A DNA stretch of 64,000 nucleotides. Origin: Fennellomyces sp. T-0311 (Eukaryota > Mucoromycota > Mucoromycetes > Mucorales > Lichtheimiaceae). Of the stretch, positions 24,618 through 36,822 are shown one piece after another. Position 1 is the stretch's first letter. Each line of letters starts with the position of its first letter. The stretch lies in NCBI GenBank assembly GCA_025266875.1, contig JALLLT010000007.1:868001-932000 (forward strand), given 5' to 3'. The notes below the pieces were generated by a model, which worked only from the letters and a program-made list of their open reading frames with translations, had not been told where the DNA came from and ran no database searches. The position numbers were made by a program, and so were the translations under genes.

Positions 24618-26083
24618 TTACGCCGTTTGCTGTTGCGTTTCATCAATGATCTGCTCACCCACATCCAGGAAGCCGTACTGAGAGCACACTTGCACCAGCG
24701 TTTCCGCATCGTCCACCGACAGCCGCTCCAACACCTTGTTGATCTTATCCAACGAGCCGGTCTTGAGTGCTTCCCGGAAGTTCTCCGGCAATGCCTGGTA
24801 TACCTTGTACAGCTCCTCTTCCTTTGGTTCTGGAATGTTGATGGTGATCTGAGATCCATCGCCCGCTGCTTGCAATTGAATCGTCTCCACTTGCTCGTTT
24901 TGTCGTTCGGCCAGAATCTCGGCGCATCGCGTCTTGATGCGCTTGTATGTGTTGTCCACGTCGTCGAAAAACATCTTGCGTGCTTGCGCGTTGGGCCCGT
25001 TCATTCTATGTATGGATGTTTAGCCTTGTCGATTGGCGACCCTGCTGTCGCTTTACCTCATAAAGAAGGTGTTGATGCCATCACGACCAAGTTGTCCGCA
25101 GTATTGCAGGGTAAGCGCCTGGATGACGCAGTTGCGTGCGTACTCCTCCTTGCCTTGCATCTGGCTGGTGAAGGCTTCCGCGAGAATCTGGTCCGAGATC
25201 TTTTCCGTCACGATTTCTGGATAGCGCGAGATGTGCTTGTAACTAGGCTCGAACCCACTCAGCTTGGCAAACGCCTCTGCCTCCTTGGATAGCTCAATAT
25301 CCCCGTCCTCGTCATCACTCTCCTCTTGCTTATCCTCCAGCGACTATCAACGAGTATATATATATCAAGCTCCACGGCCCACTGCATCGTCATTCCCATA
25401 CCTACCAAATTCTTCATCTGTGCGCCCGGGTTGAGCGTCTCAATGACCTGTTCCTTCTTTGTTGATTTCGATGCGGGAGACTTTGAAGATGACGAGCTTT
25501 TGTTGAGGATAGTGCGGTTGGACGTTTCGTGGAACATATTTTCACTTGTCATCTTCCGGCTCTCCTCCTTCTTTAAGCGTTCCAATTCCTTTCGCGACTT
25601 GTCCAACACCACCTGGGCCTTGCCAATCAACTCCTTGAATCTGTCTGTCAATTCGTTTCTCGTATCTTCGTTGGCCGTCTCCTTCTTTGGCGTATAAGTG
25701 TTAATCAAGTCATCGAGTGCCTTTTCGAGCGTAAGTGGTGCCGTGTTGGGCTTTGCAGGAGAATCAATGGCCACAATGCCTCTGTTTTCTTTCTTTGCAA
25801 ACATCTTGAGCAGCTCGAGCTTTTGGAGCGTGTCACTGATGGCTTGTTTCGGTTCACCCTTTGCCAAGAAATCAGGGAATGGCCCGAGTTGGGAGAGGAC
25901 CCATTCCTCGAGTGGGATGAACTGTTCCAGCTGTGTAATGTTGGCTTTGCGTTCCGCGCGTTCACGATGGATTGCTTCTTGCTTCCATTTAATCATGGAA
26001 CGTTTGTCGACGTTGGGATGACACTCAATGTCGGAATCGTCCGATAATTCGAGGTTGTCCCATTTACTGTAGTCTAATGGCAT
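24618..26083 (-). CDS. CDC37: Hsp90 co-chaperone Cdc37
   Basis: Predicted 450 residues in three exons (introns 25344-25405 and 25006-25056). It loads protein kinases onto Hsp90 in the cytosol. The N-terminus MPLDYSKWDNLELSDDSDIE carries the conserved casein-kinase-2 site (Ser14 in SDDSD), followed by HPNVDKRSMIKWKQ and a long coiled helix. The central Hsp90-binding part reads KLSGFEPSYKHISRYPEIVT and QALTLQYCGQLGRDGINTFF. The C-terminal domain (RKMFFDDVDNTYKRIKTRC, ELYKVYQALPENFREAL) is complete. Convergent with the sugar transporter, with only 60 bp between stop codons. Confidence 0.95.
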
Positions 26084-28866
26084 CGGAGAAGAGGTAAGAA
26101 AGAAAAAGAAGTCTGTCGATTTGACGGGTTTGACTTTCCGTCTGCATTTATGAAATTGGGCACGTATTAACAAGACAGTGTATCTTTTGCATAAAAAAAC
26201 GCTCAAGCGGTGTACTACAAGATAGTTGAAAAGCTATGGAAGATATCTGACCTGCCTCGCTAAGGTGTGCCAGAAGATATCACGTCGGTATGACGCTACA
26301 TACCTAAATTCAGGGCTTTAATGTGGGCAGTGTGTTTTCGTCGGCCTTTCAGTTACCAATATCGAATATTGTACAAGCACCGATACCTATGCTTTTGGCC
26401 ACTGTTTCTGGCATTGTGTTTTTTCTTTTAAGAACACCATCCTTGATCAGTCCAGCAAAGTCTACTGCCTCGGGCCCACTTCCTTTTTGCCCTCAGCGAA
26501 ATTAAATTCAGTGCTGGTACGTACCACTTGATCGTCACAAGAGTACCCAAGTTCATGGTATCTGGTCATACCATGATGTACGCAGGCTGCTTTCGCGATA
26601 GACTATGGTGCTTGAGAATGGTGTTCCCTCCACATGTATGTACTTTATCGTTTTCTTGGATGGCCATATACTTCACCAAAGATGGATTCATGGTGGCTAA
26701 TCCCACCAACGCCATCTTCGAGACGGGATAGACTTATATAACTATATACGATGATGAGGTTGTGGAGCTTGTTCTATGATTGAAAGCTTTGTGCTTCATA
26801 ATAATCGGTTGCGTAAAAATGTCGGCGTAAACGACCTCGATAAAAAATTGCTTACGGATACTATCATACTGTAGAAACTTTCACAGTAGTGAACTTTCTA
26901 GCTAGCTCCCTAATAAGCTGACATTCATAGAGCCTCGTGTATTGTATATCAAGCTCTTTCAAGTATAAACTGCGATTGTATGTAAGAGACGGTTGATACT
27001 AGTGGACTCTTCATGGTGATGGATGTGAGTTGTCCAGAGACTTTAACTGCAGAACTTGACTTTACGTAGTCACTCCTACGTGTGTAAGGAACATTCATTC
27101 GTAGCGTGTACCTTTCGGCTCAGTTTGTTCGACGCAATACGTAGTAACCAAAAAGATCACCGCATACACTGTGGGCAAGTACAGCTCTATTTCCGCCACA
27201 AGCAACATTATCGTCGGCTCTCACGCAGTCCAAACCAGTTTGTCCCAGCTTTTTTCCCTCTTTTTGCATTGTTTTCTTGGTATTTTTTGTAACTCCTGAA
27301 CCTCCAGGGATAAACTCTTAGTAGAAGTCCTTTTGTACTGACATCATGCAATCTGTTTATTACAAGTTATCTGATACTGCTTGGAAACAATCTCACTAGG
27401 TAGACGCAATAGACGATATGTACTACCCAATGCGTGTCCTGCATACATTATAGTTTATGCACCGACTGGCAAAGATCGCTTCGGTATCATGATCAATGGT
27501 ATCTTGTCCGTACGTAGAGAGGAACGGAAAAGAAGTACCCACTCATATCAGACAGCGTACTAGTAGTGTAGTCTTTCACATCCATTTTCGCATGTTTCTC
27601 CAAAGAGTGTATTGCTGATGCAAATTGGAAGCAGCGACTGTTGCGCAACAGGAACTTTGGTATCGATACTCTAAAGCCTTATGTACAAAGAGGCTGTATT
27701 CCGAGTATATATCCATCGCTTAGCCCGCATGGTGCTGAAGCGTCCGAAAATGGATTCCAATGCCTCTCACAGATGATTGCTTTTCTATCGTTTCAAGTAA
27801 GATCTGGGTCGGCGGCAGCACTAAAGCTGGTAAAACTAGTGCTCGAAAATCCAGACATTTCGAAAAAAAAAATCGGACCAATGGAAGCAGTCTGGCAATG
27901 GCTAAAGTATTCTTCAATTGCACCAAGGTGGTTGTTGCATTATGGGCATGGCGCCCACAAACACCAAAGCATCGTCTACGCATAATCACGCTATAAAATG
28001 CATCTACATATGCAATTTATGGGTACTACCAAATTACGCATCAGTTGTAGAGCTGCTGCAGGAATGATATATGAACATTGGTATACTTTATGCACACGAA
28101 GTTGATTTCTACGCAGAGGGTGTAAATCTTGGAAATGCACGAAAGTGGTTGCTGTTACCAGTGGTGTTGCTTTTCTGCTAGCTACAGTGCTGATGATACC
28201 AGAGGATGAAGTTTCTACTATATTGGCGTTGCAACAAACCGATATCCTTGGTGCTGGCGTTAGGATCACAAGCGCCTTTATCTAGAAATCGAGAGTATAC
28301 CCTTGCAAAAAAGATGATTTCTATACTATTAGGTGATATCGTAAGAACCCAGTTTTTGTATTCATCGCTTATTTTGAGCATGGGCTTGCTATAGCAAATG
28401 CTTAATTACATAGTGCATATTGGGTATTCAAGGTATTTCAGTACAACTCAAGCCTTCAGACCCATTGGAAGTCAATGGCTGTTGTGATCTCGAAATATTT
28501 GCGCTGACACCATACATGGTAAATGATGTCAAGACTAGGGTTACACTGTTGCCACGGAAACTGCACAATGCCGGCGAGTGCGAAAAAAAAAAAAGAACTG
28601 GTGTAGACGATTCCGACGTAATCTCGCATATGGTGATTACTTGTTGCTGACAAACAAGTACGGGCAGAGTTTTAAATAATTGGAACATTCGGCAACCGTG
28701 TAAGCAAGTGGTAAAAAAAGATAATGTTTTGCTTTTTTTTCTCGGCAAGAATTATTAATACGCAAGTAAGCGAAACAGGGATGCTTTGTAAGGAAACACA
28801 AAGGACAGGTCACTCCCGGTTAGTAAGCCCTTACAAAATTACAAATCGATCTCCGACCGCCGAAAG
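26084..28866. other. 2.8-kb stretch without an intact gene
   Basis: Unusually empty for the otherwise compact island. The minus strand at about 26330-26740 carries protein-like text broken by stops and frame changes (AVDFAGLIKDGVLKRKNTM followed by ETVAKSIGIGACTIFDIGN and a stop; earlier, in another frame, KMALVGLATMNPSLVKYMA), so a decayed gene is likely but I cannot name it. Plus-strand frames of 60-114 codons at 27056-28394 are not supported by motifs or splice sites. Confidence 0.45.
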
Positions 28867-28874
28867 TATATAAG
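28867..28874 (+). promoter_or_regulatory. TATA-box candidate for pirin
   Basis: TATATAAG about 65 bp before the pirin start codon, followed by a T-rich stretch and short A-rich leader. Position and sequence fit a core promoter element. Confidence 0.5.
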
Positions 28875-28937
28875 GGTTTTCTTTTTTTTGCATAGAAAAA
28901 AACTCATACTTTTCTCACTCACGCTCACAAACAAAAA

Positions 28938-29894
28938 ATGGCTTCAAGAACTGCTCGCAAGATTATCAAGTCTGTTCTTTCTCGTGAACAAATGGATGGC
29001 GTTGGTGCTCGAGGTAAATAGATCTATCTCTATTTTGTTTTTTTTTTATACACGGGTTTCTAACGGTATGCCCAAAAAAAAATAGTTCATCGTAGCATTG
29101 GCAGCCAACAGCTTCGCAACCTTGATCCTTTCTTAATGTTGGACGAATTCGATGTGCAAGCACCGGGTGGATTCCCTGACCATCCCCATCGCGGCTTTGA
29201 GACGGTGACGTATATGCTTGAAGGAGAATTCCTTCACGAAGATTTCAAGGGCCACAAAGGACGTATTGGTCCTGGTGATCTGCAATGGATGTCAGCTGCG
29301 CGGGGAATTGTCCACTCTGAAATCCCGGCCACCAACAGCCGTGCGCATGGTTTGCAGCTTTGGGTCAACCTTTCGAGCAAGGACAAGATGGCCGAACCCA
29401 ATTATCAGGAGTATCCCAGTTCCAAGGTGACACACGTGACACCCGAAGAAGGCGTCGAAATCAAGGTGATTGCGGGTGAATCGTACGGCGTCAAGAGTCC
29501 GGTCATGACGCGTACGCCAACCATGTTCATCGACGTCAAGTTGAAGAAGGGCAAGACCATGGAACAGGTGATTCCCAAGGAGTATGCTGGCTTCATCTAC
29601 ACCATCTCTGGTACTGCCCTGTTTGGTGCCGACAAGCACAAGTCGGAGGCCCATCATACGTTGGTGTTGGATGACAATGGTGGTACGTTTATCCCTGTCG
29701 AGTCCTTGTCCGATGATTGCCACTTTGTCGTCATTGCCGGCCAGCCTATCAAGGAACCTATTGTGCAGTATGGCCCGTTTGTTATGAACACCCAGCAGGA
29801 AATCTACAAGGCTTTCCATGATTATGATCGTGGTGTGAATGGTTTTGAAGGTGCTCCTGGTTGGCAATCCAGTATTCGCGATCGCTGGGCTTAA
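28938..29894 (+). CDS. pirin
   Basis: Predicted 294-residue bicupin protein, nuclear and cytosolic in other organisms, with an iron site and reported quercetinase or transcription-cofactor roles in relatives. Two exons (intron 29014-29085), joined as GARV-HRSIGSQQLRNLDP. The N-terminal cupin carries FPDHPHRGFETVTYMLEGE and GIVHSE, which supply the metal-binding His/Glu set. The C-terminal cupin has GTALFGADKH. The length matches the family. Starting at 28938 gives MASRTARKIIKSV, with A-rich context before the ATG. Convergent with importin alpha. Confidence 0.95.
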
Positions 29895-30646
29895 GTGTTT
29901 CATCCGTATACCCATACCCAACCCCATTGCTGTAGATAGACAATAACGACCCATGTATATGTTATCCATCTTTGAAATATGAATTATCCCACAACTGCTG
30001 GCAGATCAACTGGCAGGTTAAAATAAATATATGTTTTTTAAAACACTTTTTTCTGATCCGGCATCAAAGTGAATTGTGGTATAGCAAATACTTGTTGGAA
30101 TACTTCTTGATTTCTATTTGTACCTGTCATTGTACTGAAAGCAATACTGCTCGTACGAGGTACTGTGCTGTATATACCAATAGAAGCGCGAGTCCACGAG
30201 TATCTACTGGAAGAACGGCTTATCCAGGGGCCATGATGCGTCTGTTGGACCAACACGCTTACGTATAACAAAACATCAGTTTGGATGGGGACATGAGAAC
30301 TTGTTTTACACGGAACGGATTGAATGGGAGGCAAAACAGAATGCAAGTTACTTTGAACTTTTTTAATGGTAGTGTGGTTGTGTGCGTGCTTGGATGAAAT
30401 GTGATGTGTTTTAATAGGGTGTAGCTTGTGCGAATGAAGTTTCGAGGAGGGGAGGAGGAGAAGGCAAAGGGTAAACAAGGGTGGGGTGGGGTGGGGTAGG
30501 CAGTTTTTTTTTTATTGAGTGGGTGTGTCTGGAGGGGAGTTAGAGAGGAAAAGAGAGAGAGAGAAAAGGGTTTGGAGAACTTACACAGAAAGAAAAAAAT
30601 GTACAAATTAAACAAGGTAAAGAAGAAAAAGAAGAAGAAAAAAAAA
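29895..30646. other. convergent 3' region between pirin and importin alpha
   Basis: Holds both 3' UTRs. The part from 30420 to 30645 is strongly purine-rich on the plus strand (GGGGAGG, AGAGAGAGAG, GAAGAAGAAA), that is, a pyrimidine tract in the importin alpha 3' UTR. No gene recognised; a 207-codon minus-strand frame here is translation of this low-complexity tract. Confidence 0.5.
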
Positions 30647-32449
30647 CTATTGTGGTTGCGGTGGTGGTGCACCAAAGTTAAATCCACCTTGCGGCATGTT
30701 GACATCGGTCTGGAAACCAAACGATTGAACCTGCTGCTGATCCGCCATCTCATCCACTGCATCCTCGTCGCCGAAGTAACGATCGATGATACCGTATGCC
30801 TTTTTGTAAATGTTGGTGTTCTCGTGTACCTGCATCTGATGGATGATCTCCATGCCGCCGCACTCCTCAATAAACAGGGCATACCGATTGATGCCTTCGG
30901 GGTCGTTGGCGCGTTCGATCTCGCCGACCTTCAAGATATTCTCCAAGCCATCCAAGGCCACCTGGATGATCTTGTTGTCCATGGTAGTCAAGACATCGCA
31001 CAAGGGCCGAATGCAGCCCTGGGACACAATGTATCGAATCTGATCGGGTTTGTTGAGGCCACCCGATGTGGCATTGACGATGGCCCAACAGGCCTCTTTG
31101 CGTGTCTTTAAATCGGCGTTGGCCAGGATATTCACCAACACGGGCACAATGTTGGCTTCAATGACGGCTTGGATCTGGGCGACGTTGCCGGCGGTAATGT
31201 TGGAAATGGTCCAACAGGCTTCTTTGCGGATGGTATCCTTGTTGCTGGACAAGAGCGAGAGGAGTGCTGGAAGAACACCGCAATTGATGACCACTTGGGT
31301 TTGCATATCGTCGCCGGTGACAATGTTGCCCACGGAGCGCAGGGCAGGCGTTTGAACCGACGTTGAAGGGTGCATCAACAATTCAACGAGTCGTCGACAC
31401 ACGCCGCTTTCGATCACGGCTTGGATCCGGTCGTTCAGACCGTCGGAAAGGTATGAGATGGCCCAGCATGCGTCGATCAGGACTTCTTCGTCGGTCGAGT
31501 AGATCAGTTTGGCAAGCACTGGTAAGGCCGGACTCACCATGTCCCACCGAGGCTGGGGACTCTTGCCGCGGCAAAGATTCGATAATGTCCATGTGGCATT
31601 GCGGTGCATGGACAATTTGTGATGTTCGTTGAGGATGTTCAGAAGAGGTCCAAGCGCTCCGTTTTCCAGAACAAAGTCGCGACACACCGTGCTATCACCT
31701 GCAATGTTACCAATGGCCCACACCGCCTATGTAGAAAGAAAAAAGGGTTATTGATCCGTTTACTATTTCTCTCTCTCTTTCTTTTTTATATATCTATACC
31801 TGTTCCTTGACATCCATCACTTCGCTGCTAAGCAACTGCACAAAGATTGGCACGGCACCGGAATCAACGACGACTCGAGTTTGGTCCGAAGAACCCGATG
31901 CGATGTTTGTCAGTGCCCAAGCTGCTTCAAACTAATCGATGGTTAAGGCCAATGCTACGAAAAAGATCTTCCCAAAAAAATATTACCTGAAGCAAACCAT
32001 GACGGGAACCTAAAAACTCGACAAATCTGGGTACGACACCCGTATTGATGACTTCTTGAATGGGTGGATTGCGTTCCTTGGACAATAACTTTCGGAACCG
32101 AGTGGTCGCGTCATACTGCTTTTCGACATCTCCCGAATTGACCGCATCGATAAGTGTCATTAATGTTTGATCCAGCTAGCAAGATGAACCTCTCCATGAT
32201 TAGAAACAAAAATAGTCCAATGAAACCAGCACTTACATGAGGTTCGTTTTCAACGTCAATCTCATCCTCGCTATCGGACATGTTGGCATTGCCATACATG
32301 TTTCGACGCTTGGACAAGTTTTCCTCGCGCTTTTGCTTTCGGATTTCCACGGTTTGCTTTTGACGACGGTTTCTGACCTGTTCGGCCTGGAACGTGTCCT
32401 TGTTTTTATACTTGTTGCGTCTTTGATCGGCCACTGATTTGTTCTCCAT
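30647..32449 (-). CDS. SRP1: importin subunit alpha (karyopherin alpha)
   Basis: Predicted 537-residue nuclear-import adaptor in four exons (introns 32176-32236, 31932-31986, 31727-31799). The N-terminal importin-beta-binding segment is Arg/Lys-rich ([20 protein letters not shown], then [11 protein letters not shown]). Armadillo repeats follow, with the typical WALTNIASG / WAIGNIAGD / [10 protein letters not shown] / WAISYLSDG / [10 protein letters not shown] / [11 protein letters not shown] helices whose Trp/Asn pairs bind classical NLS peptides. The C-terminus has [18 protein letters not shown], an acidic patch and a Gly/Pro/Gln-rich tail. The length is close to yeast Srp1 (542). Confidence 0.96.
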
Positions 32450-32841
32450 TGTGTAAAGAAATAAGTGTGTGTGTGTGTGTTTTTTTTTTTCCAAGAAGAA
32501 AAAAGCGCAGCGCTAAAAAAAAAGCGAACAGCGTTTATAAAAAAATGACGCGTTGAGTTGTGGACCGTCACTCATAAAAATTGGATTTCCGGTTCACACT
32601 CTCTTTTAAGTGGAAAGGGACCAATGAAACAAAGAATAATAAAAAAACAACACTTCTACACTTTATATAGGTTGAATTCACCAAGGCAGCTGGCCTGGGA
32701 AGATGGCATTATTGTTTGGACAGTAATTGATAAGATGGGAGAGCTCGGGACAGGTGAGATTGTACGGGTGCCTGAAATTCACAGATTTGAGCTATGCAAA
32801 CAAAAGGAGGCGTCGCTTTTCCATTGATTCATTCAAAAGAC
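32450..32841. other. intergenic, promoter side of importin alpha
   Basis: Contains a GT repeat with T tract at 32465-32490 directly before the importin alpha start. Nothing else recognised. Confidence 0.5.
32465..32490. repeat. (GT)8 microsatellite followed by T tract
   Basis: Eight GT units then about ten T, 16 bp upstream of the importin alpha start codon; on the transcribed strand it lies in the 5' leader. Confidence 0.9.
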
Positions 32842-33866
32842 TTACTTTCGTCGGAACGGGTTTCTATCGAGTCGCTTTTGCATGAGAGGCGCGTGGCAGC
32901 CATACAGGTCTTTGGAGAACGGACCATGGGAACGGGCCGCTTCACCAGCGATCCGTTCGCTGGCTGCCTCCAAATCAAACGGCGGATCAATTCCGATATA
33001 TTCGAATCTAAACCCAATTTTGCATAGTATTTCTTTTTTAGCGCGCGCAATTGTACTGTTCATTCATGTTTATACCGATCCAATGGAAACCGCAGTGCCG
33101 GCAGATGCAGCTCTTGAAACCGTTTCCGCTTAAACTCAAAGCCGATCACCGTCAATTGGCTGGGATATCGACCTGTCATCTCATAAAACCGGCATAGAGA
33201 GAACAGGATGTTTTCGTACGAATCTCGAGCGTAATCCTCCACAATCGTACGCGACAACAATTCGGTTCGATTATCCATGGATTCTGCAATCATCCAATAC
33301 GATTGTCCTTCGGATCGTGGACCAGCCTCTGCCCGTGTTTGACCTCTAATTTTTTTTCCATCTTGTTGGTCTCTCTTTCTTCAAACAAACACACCCTCCC
33401 GTCGCGCAAATTACCCGCTAAATATCAAGACCGATTGGGGATCGTCGCTGGCGAGTGCAACACCTTTTTCGATATGTTTTATAAAGGTGGCCACTTGGCC
33501 GTTTTGTTGAAACGGTTCGAGGATCCAGTTGTCATTGTCAGACAATGATGATGTGTTTGGATCGCCTTTGTAAATGGCATGGCCCGCAACGATAATGGCA
33601 TGATGGTGATCGTACAGTCGGACTTGTGGCAAGATATCATTTGGTTTAAAGGTGCTCAACGTTCTGGCATGTCGGCCGTGCTGTACAAGATTGGTAGAGA
33701 TGCTAAAGATTAACAAGACGAGAAGGATCAGGGCTGGCAGTTGACGTTTGTTGGCAATGCGTCGCCATGGGTATGTTTGCGGTGGATTGGTGAACGATGC
33801 AGTATCTATATGCAACGGCAATACCGTTGCCCTGGGGTTCTGCTGTTTGACGGCAAGTATTGCCAT
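32842..33866 (-). CDS. DUF218 (YdcF-like) membrane-anchored protein
   Basis: Predicted 295 residues in three exons (introns 33346-33414 and 33008-33075). A basic cytosolic N-terminus precedes one transmembrane segment (LPALILLVLLIFSISTNLV, about residues 44-62). The DUF218 core follows: HHAIIVAGHAIYKG, SVLIFSGGQTRAEAGPRSEG, SYENILFSLCRFYEMTGRYP and LTVIGFEFKRKRFQELH. The Ser-Gly-Gly-x-T turn and the following acidic residues are typical of this Rossmann-like family. Bacterial relatives act in envelope metabolism; the fungal function is not known, so no role is assigned. The C-terminal exon ends with a short basic tail. Confidence 0.85.
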
Positions 33867-33983
33867 ACAATAAGTATAAAGAGCGAAAAGAAAGCGCTCT
33901 ATTTTTTGGGAAATATTATATATAGGTATAAAGGGCGGAGACGTTATTATTTTTACTTTTTATTTCATTGCAAAAAAGAAGCA

Positions 33984-34439
33984 TCAACTCTCGCCCAACA
34001 TTACGTTTTGCGATAGTCTCGAATAAGTGGCAATGGTGGCATGACACACTGGACACGTGTGCTGGACATCTTTACACAGCGGACAACAGAATGGAATAAG
34101 ACAGCTGCCATGACAACCAAACACCAACAGGAGCAGCGCGCTAAACACCACCGCACTGCCGTTTTTGTAGTCCGTAACGGTTTCAACTTGGTGACCGCAC
34201 TCGGGACACTGCACTACGCCCGGGTCTGCTCGAAGCGACGCCAAGGCAGTGTAATTGTGGTTGATAGTGGGAATGACCGTGCCGTACGATGGAGGTGCGG
34301 GGCAGGTGTGAGGTGGTTCGGGAGGCGGGGGGTAGTTGGGAGGCGGAGGAGGACACACATCGTTGTAAGGCGGCGGCGGTGGCTGTTCCGTGTATGTTGG
34401 CGCAGCGGGCTTCGAGTAAAAAAATGAGGAGGAAGGCAT
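33984..34439 (-). CDS. LITAF-like zinc-binding membrane protein
   Basis: Predicted 151 residues, single exon. A proline/tyrosine-rich N-terminal half (PPPPPYNDVCPPPPPNYPPP) contains PPxY-like motifs that could bind WW domains. The C-terminal LITAF domain has two Cys pairs (CPECG near residue 78 and CPVCH near 131) that bind one zinc, separated by a hydrophobic stretch (VVFSALLLLVFGCHGSCLIP) that dips into the membrane. Family members sit on late endosomes and lysosomes and help sort proteins for degradation, which is knowledge of animal relatives. Start chosen at MPSSSFFYSKPAA, with an A/G-rich leader upstream. Confidence 0.88.
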   Translation of the reverse strand: MPSSSFFYSKPAAPTYTEQPPPPPYNDVCPPPPPNYPPPPEPPHTCPAPPSYGTVIPTINHNYTALASLRADPGVVQCPECGHQVETVTDYKNGSAVVFSALLLLVFGCHGSCLIPFCCPLCKDVQHTCPVCHATIATYSRLSQNVMLGES

Positions 34440-34577
34440 GGTATTTGCAAGAAAGAGAGTGAAAGAGAAAGGAAAAAAAGGGAAAAAAGGATGATCTCTT
34501 GGCCCTTTCTTTCTCTCCTTGCTCAGCGCTTTTTATTATGCATATGTCACACGTTATTTTTTTTTTTACTTTTTTTT

Positions 34578-36822
34578 TTATTCTTCTGTTGGACTCTTCC
34601 CGTTGTTACGAAGCATGTTCTTGAGTGCACGCAATGCAAACACCGTCAGACCAATGCCCGACCAATCCTCATCCAACAGTCCGCGCAAATCGCCAACCGT
34701 CATAATGTCTTGGTCTTTGAGCTTGGCAGCCCACTCCTCAGCCTTATCTTGGCCACGATTGGTTGCTGCGGCCGTTTCGCGGACAAAATCATCAATAGGG
34801 CTATCGTCCGTGTACTCTGCAAGTATTACATATGCGTTATAAGGTGCGACGTGGCATGAATCACTGTCCTTTTTCTATACCTGTCATCACATTCGTCATC
34901 ATCAATGGCTCTGAACTCGGCGATGATCCATCATCCTCGCTTGTATCCATATCATGGGTATCTCTGGTTGCCCTGCGAGTCAGCTGGTGTTTCACAAAAG
35001 AAAAAAAAACAGTGAAAAGACTTCACCTTTTTGTGTATCTTTCCAATTCTTGCTCTGCTTCACGTAACCGTTCTTCGGCTTGCAAAGCTTGTTTTTCCAA
35101 GAGTTCGCGTCGTCGATCACTGTCGCGCACACGGTCGGTCATGGATTGCAATTCGCCACGTATCTTTTCCAATTCGCTGAGTGGATCGTTGTCGCGACGC
35201 CAAACAGCTCGGGTATTGACGGCGTCTCCGTTTGCTTCTTGATTGATGTCCCGAAGTCTTCGATTGAGTTCTCCCGTAATCCAATGTTGATATCGTTCCG
35301 GCAAGACTTGCTCTTCAATCTGACGGATATATAGTGTTTAGTATACTCTGTCTTTTTTTCTTTCTACAAGAAAATCAGGTACCATTTCAGCAACCACTTC
35401 TTCGGCAGTATCTTTTTCCTTTATATAGTTTTTAGGATTTAAAACATGGTTACGCATAATAAACTTACCACATTGAACTCAAATTTGACAGACACCTTGT
35501 CAGAGCCCTTGAACACAACTTGCAGGGTCAGCAGTTTATGGGAAGGATCGGTCGCTAGCAGCTGAACATCAGGCTCTACGGCCAAAAATGGACATTCTAA
35601 AAGTTCCTGAGCCGATAACCTGTTTTTTTTTTATAATCAATAACGTCACTAACAGATGCGCACGTGGGGATGTTCTTTTTTTTTACCGTTCGTTTTCGTC
35701 TTCGGACAGACAGCTGTTGATGACTTCGAGGACCTGCTGGTTGGGTACTTTGGACAGAGACTCGGGTTTTATGTGCTATACGTTCCCGGTGGATACATTT
35801 ATATAAACACACACTAGGATCTATCGAGAACAAAAAAAAAGCAGAACACGTACCTGGGAAACCTTTTTAAAGACCTGAGCAGCATTTGTGCATTCACTGT
35901 AGGGGTATTCGCCTGTGACCATTTCGAGGAGACACATGCCAAAGGCGTAGATATCGACCTTTTCGGAATAGCCCCGTTCCTCGTACATTTCGGGTGCCAT
36001 GAATTCGGGAGTGCCAATGAGGGTGTACTTTTTATTTCCCAACCACATGTTTTCTGCCGTGCCCATGTCGCCAATCTTGATTTCGTTGTGGGCGCCGTTG
36101 ATAAAGATATTGTCGCACTTGATGTCGCGGTGGATGATGGGCGGATTGTGACCGTGCAAGTACGCTAGGCCTTTCAAGATTTGACGACTCCAGCGTTTCA
36201 CGATTTTGGGGTTGGGTAAACTCAGCTTGCGGATGTATTCTCGCAACGTACCCGATGTCATGAGCTCTGTAACAAACACAAATTCCGTATTGTTTTGTCC
36301 GATCCATGCGTCATGAAACGCAATGATGTTGGGGTGTCGCACTGATTTCAAAATCTCGATTTCGTGTCCAATGTCCTTGTTGTTTTCATGTCCAATCTAT
36401 GGCACTTGGTGTTATATGGAAAACGGTATGTGCGCAAATAGCCTATCCTTTATTACCTGCAAAACGTTCCAAGCAACCTCATATCCTTCCTCATGATCAA
36501 TGGCCTTGTGAACGACCTTGAATGCACCTTTTCCCAGTAGGGTATTGAGCCGACCGTACCGCTTGTTGGGTGATATCTCCACCACGCGCTCGGCAACGTG
36601 TTGATTCGAGTGATCGATCAGTTCCCCGCTAAAACTTCGAGTGGACTGTGGTTCCTGAGGTTCTATTTGTGCCATGTGGTAGTTGATGTGCTGGGCAATC
36701 GTGGTCGACCCGTTGAGCGGCGAAGAGGACATGGATGGTGGCGGGGGCGTTCCCATCATACCGTTGGCATTTGAGTAATATGTCATATCTGGCTCGAATG
36801 GCTGTTGCTGCGTCTCTGTCAT
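34578..36822 (-). CDS. WNK-type serine/threonine kinase
   Basis: Predicted 602 residues in eight exons (introns 36397-36456, 35776-35853, 35620-35686, 35419-35468, 35320-35382, 34973-35026, 34817-34880). The WNK hallmark is visible: the usual strand-3 lysine is Asn119 (EVAWNVLQ), while Lys102 sits in the glycine loop ([11 protein letters not shown]). Other kinase motifs are [22 protein letters not shown] (DMG in place of DFG), [12 protein letters not shown] and [22 protein letters not shown]2/OSR1-C-like domain follows ([20 protein letters not shown], then [16 protein letters not shown]), as in animal and plant WNKs. Next come a coiled coil ([20 protein letters not shown]) and a small helical C-terminal domain ([16 protein letters not shown], then [16 protein letters not shown]). 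WNKs sense chloride and osmotic state in animals; the fungal role is unknown. Divergent from RPN12. Confidence 0.92.

Noticed and set aside
29292..29969. 225-codon frame antisense to pirin
   Set aside because: Shadow frame of a conserved gene; composition His/Arg-rich without motifs.
30259..31111. Long frames on both strands over the importin alpha 3' end
   Set aside because: They translate a low-complexity purine/pyrimidine tract and the complement of the importin exon.
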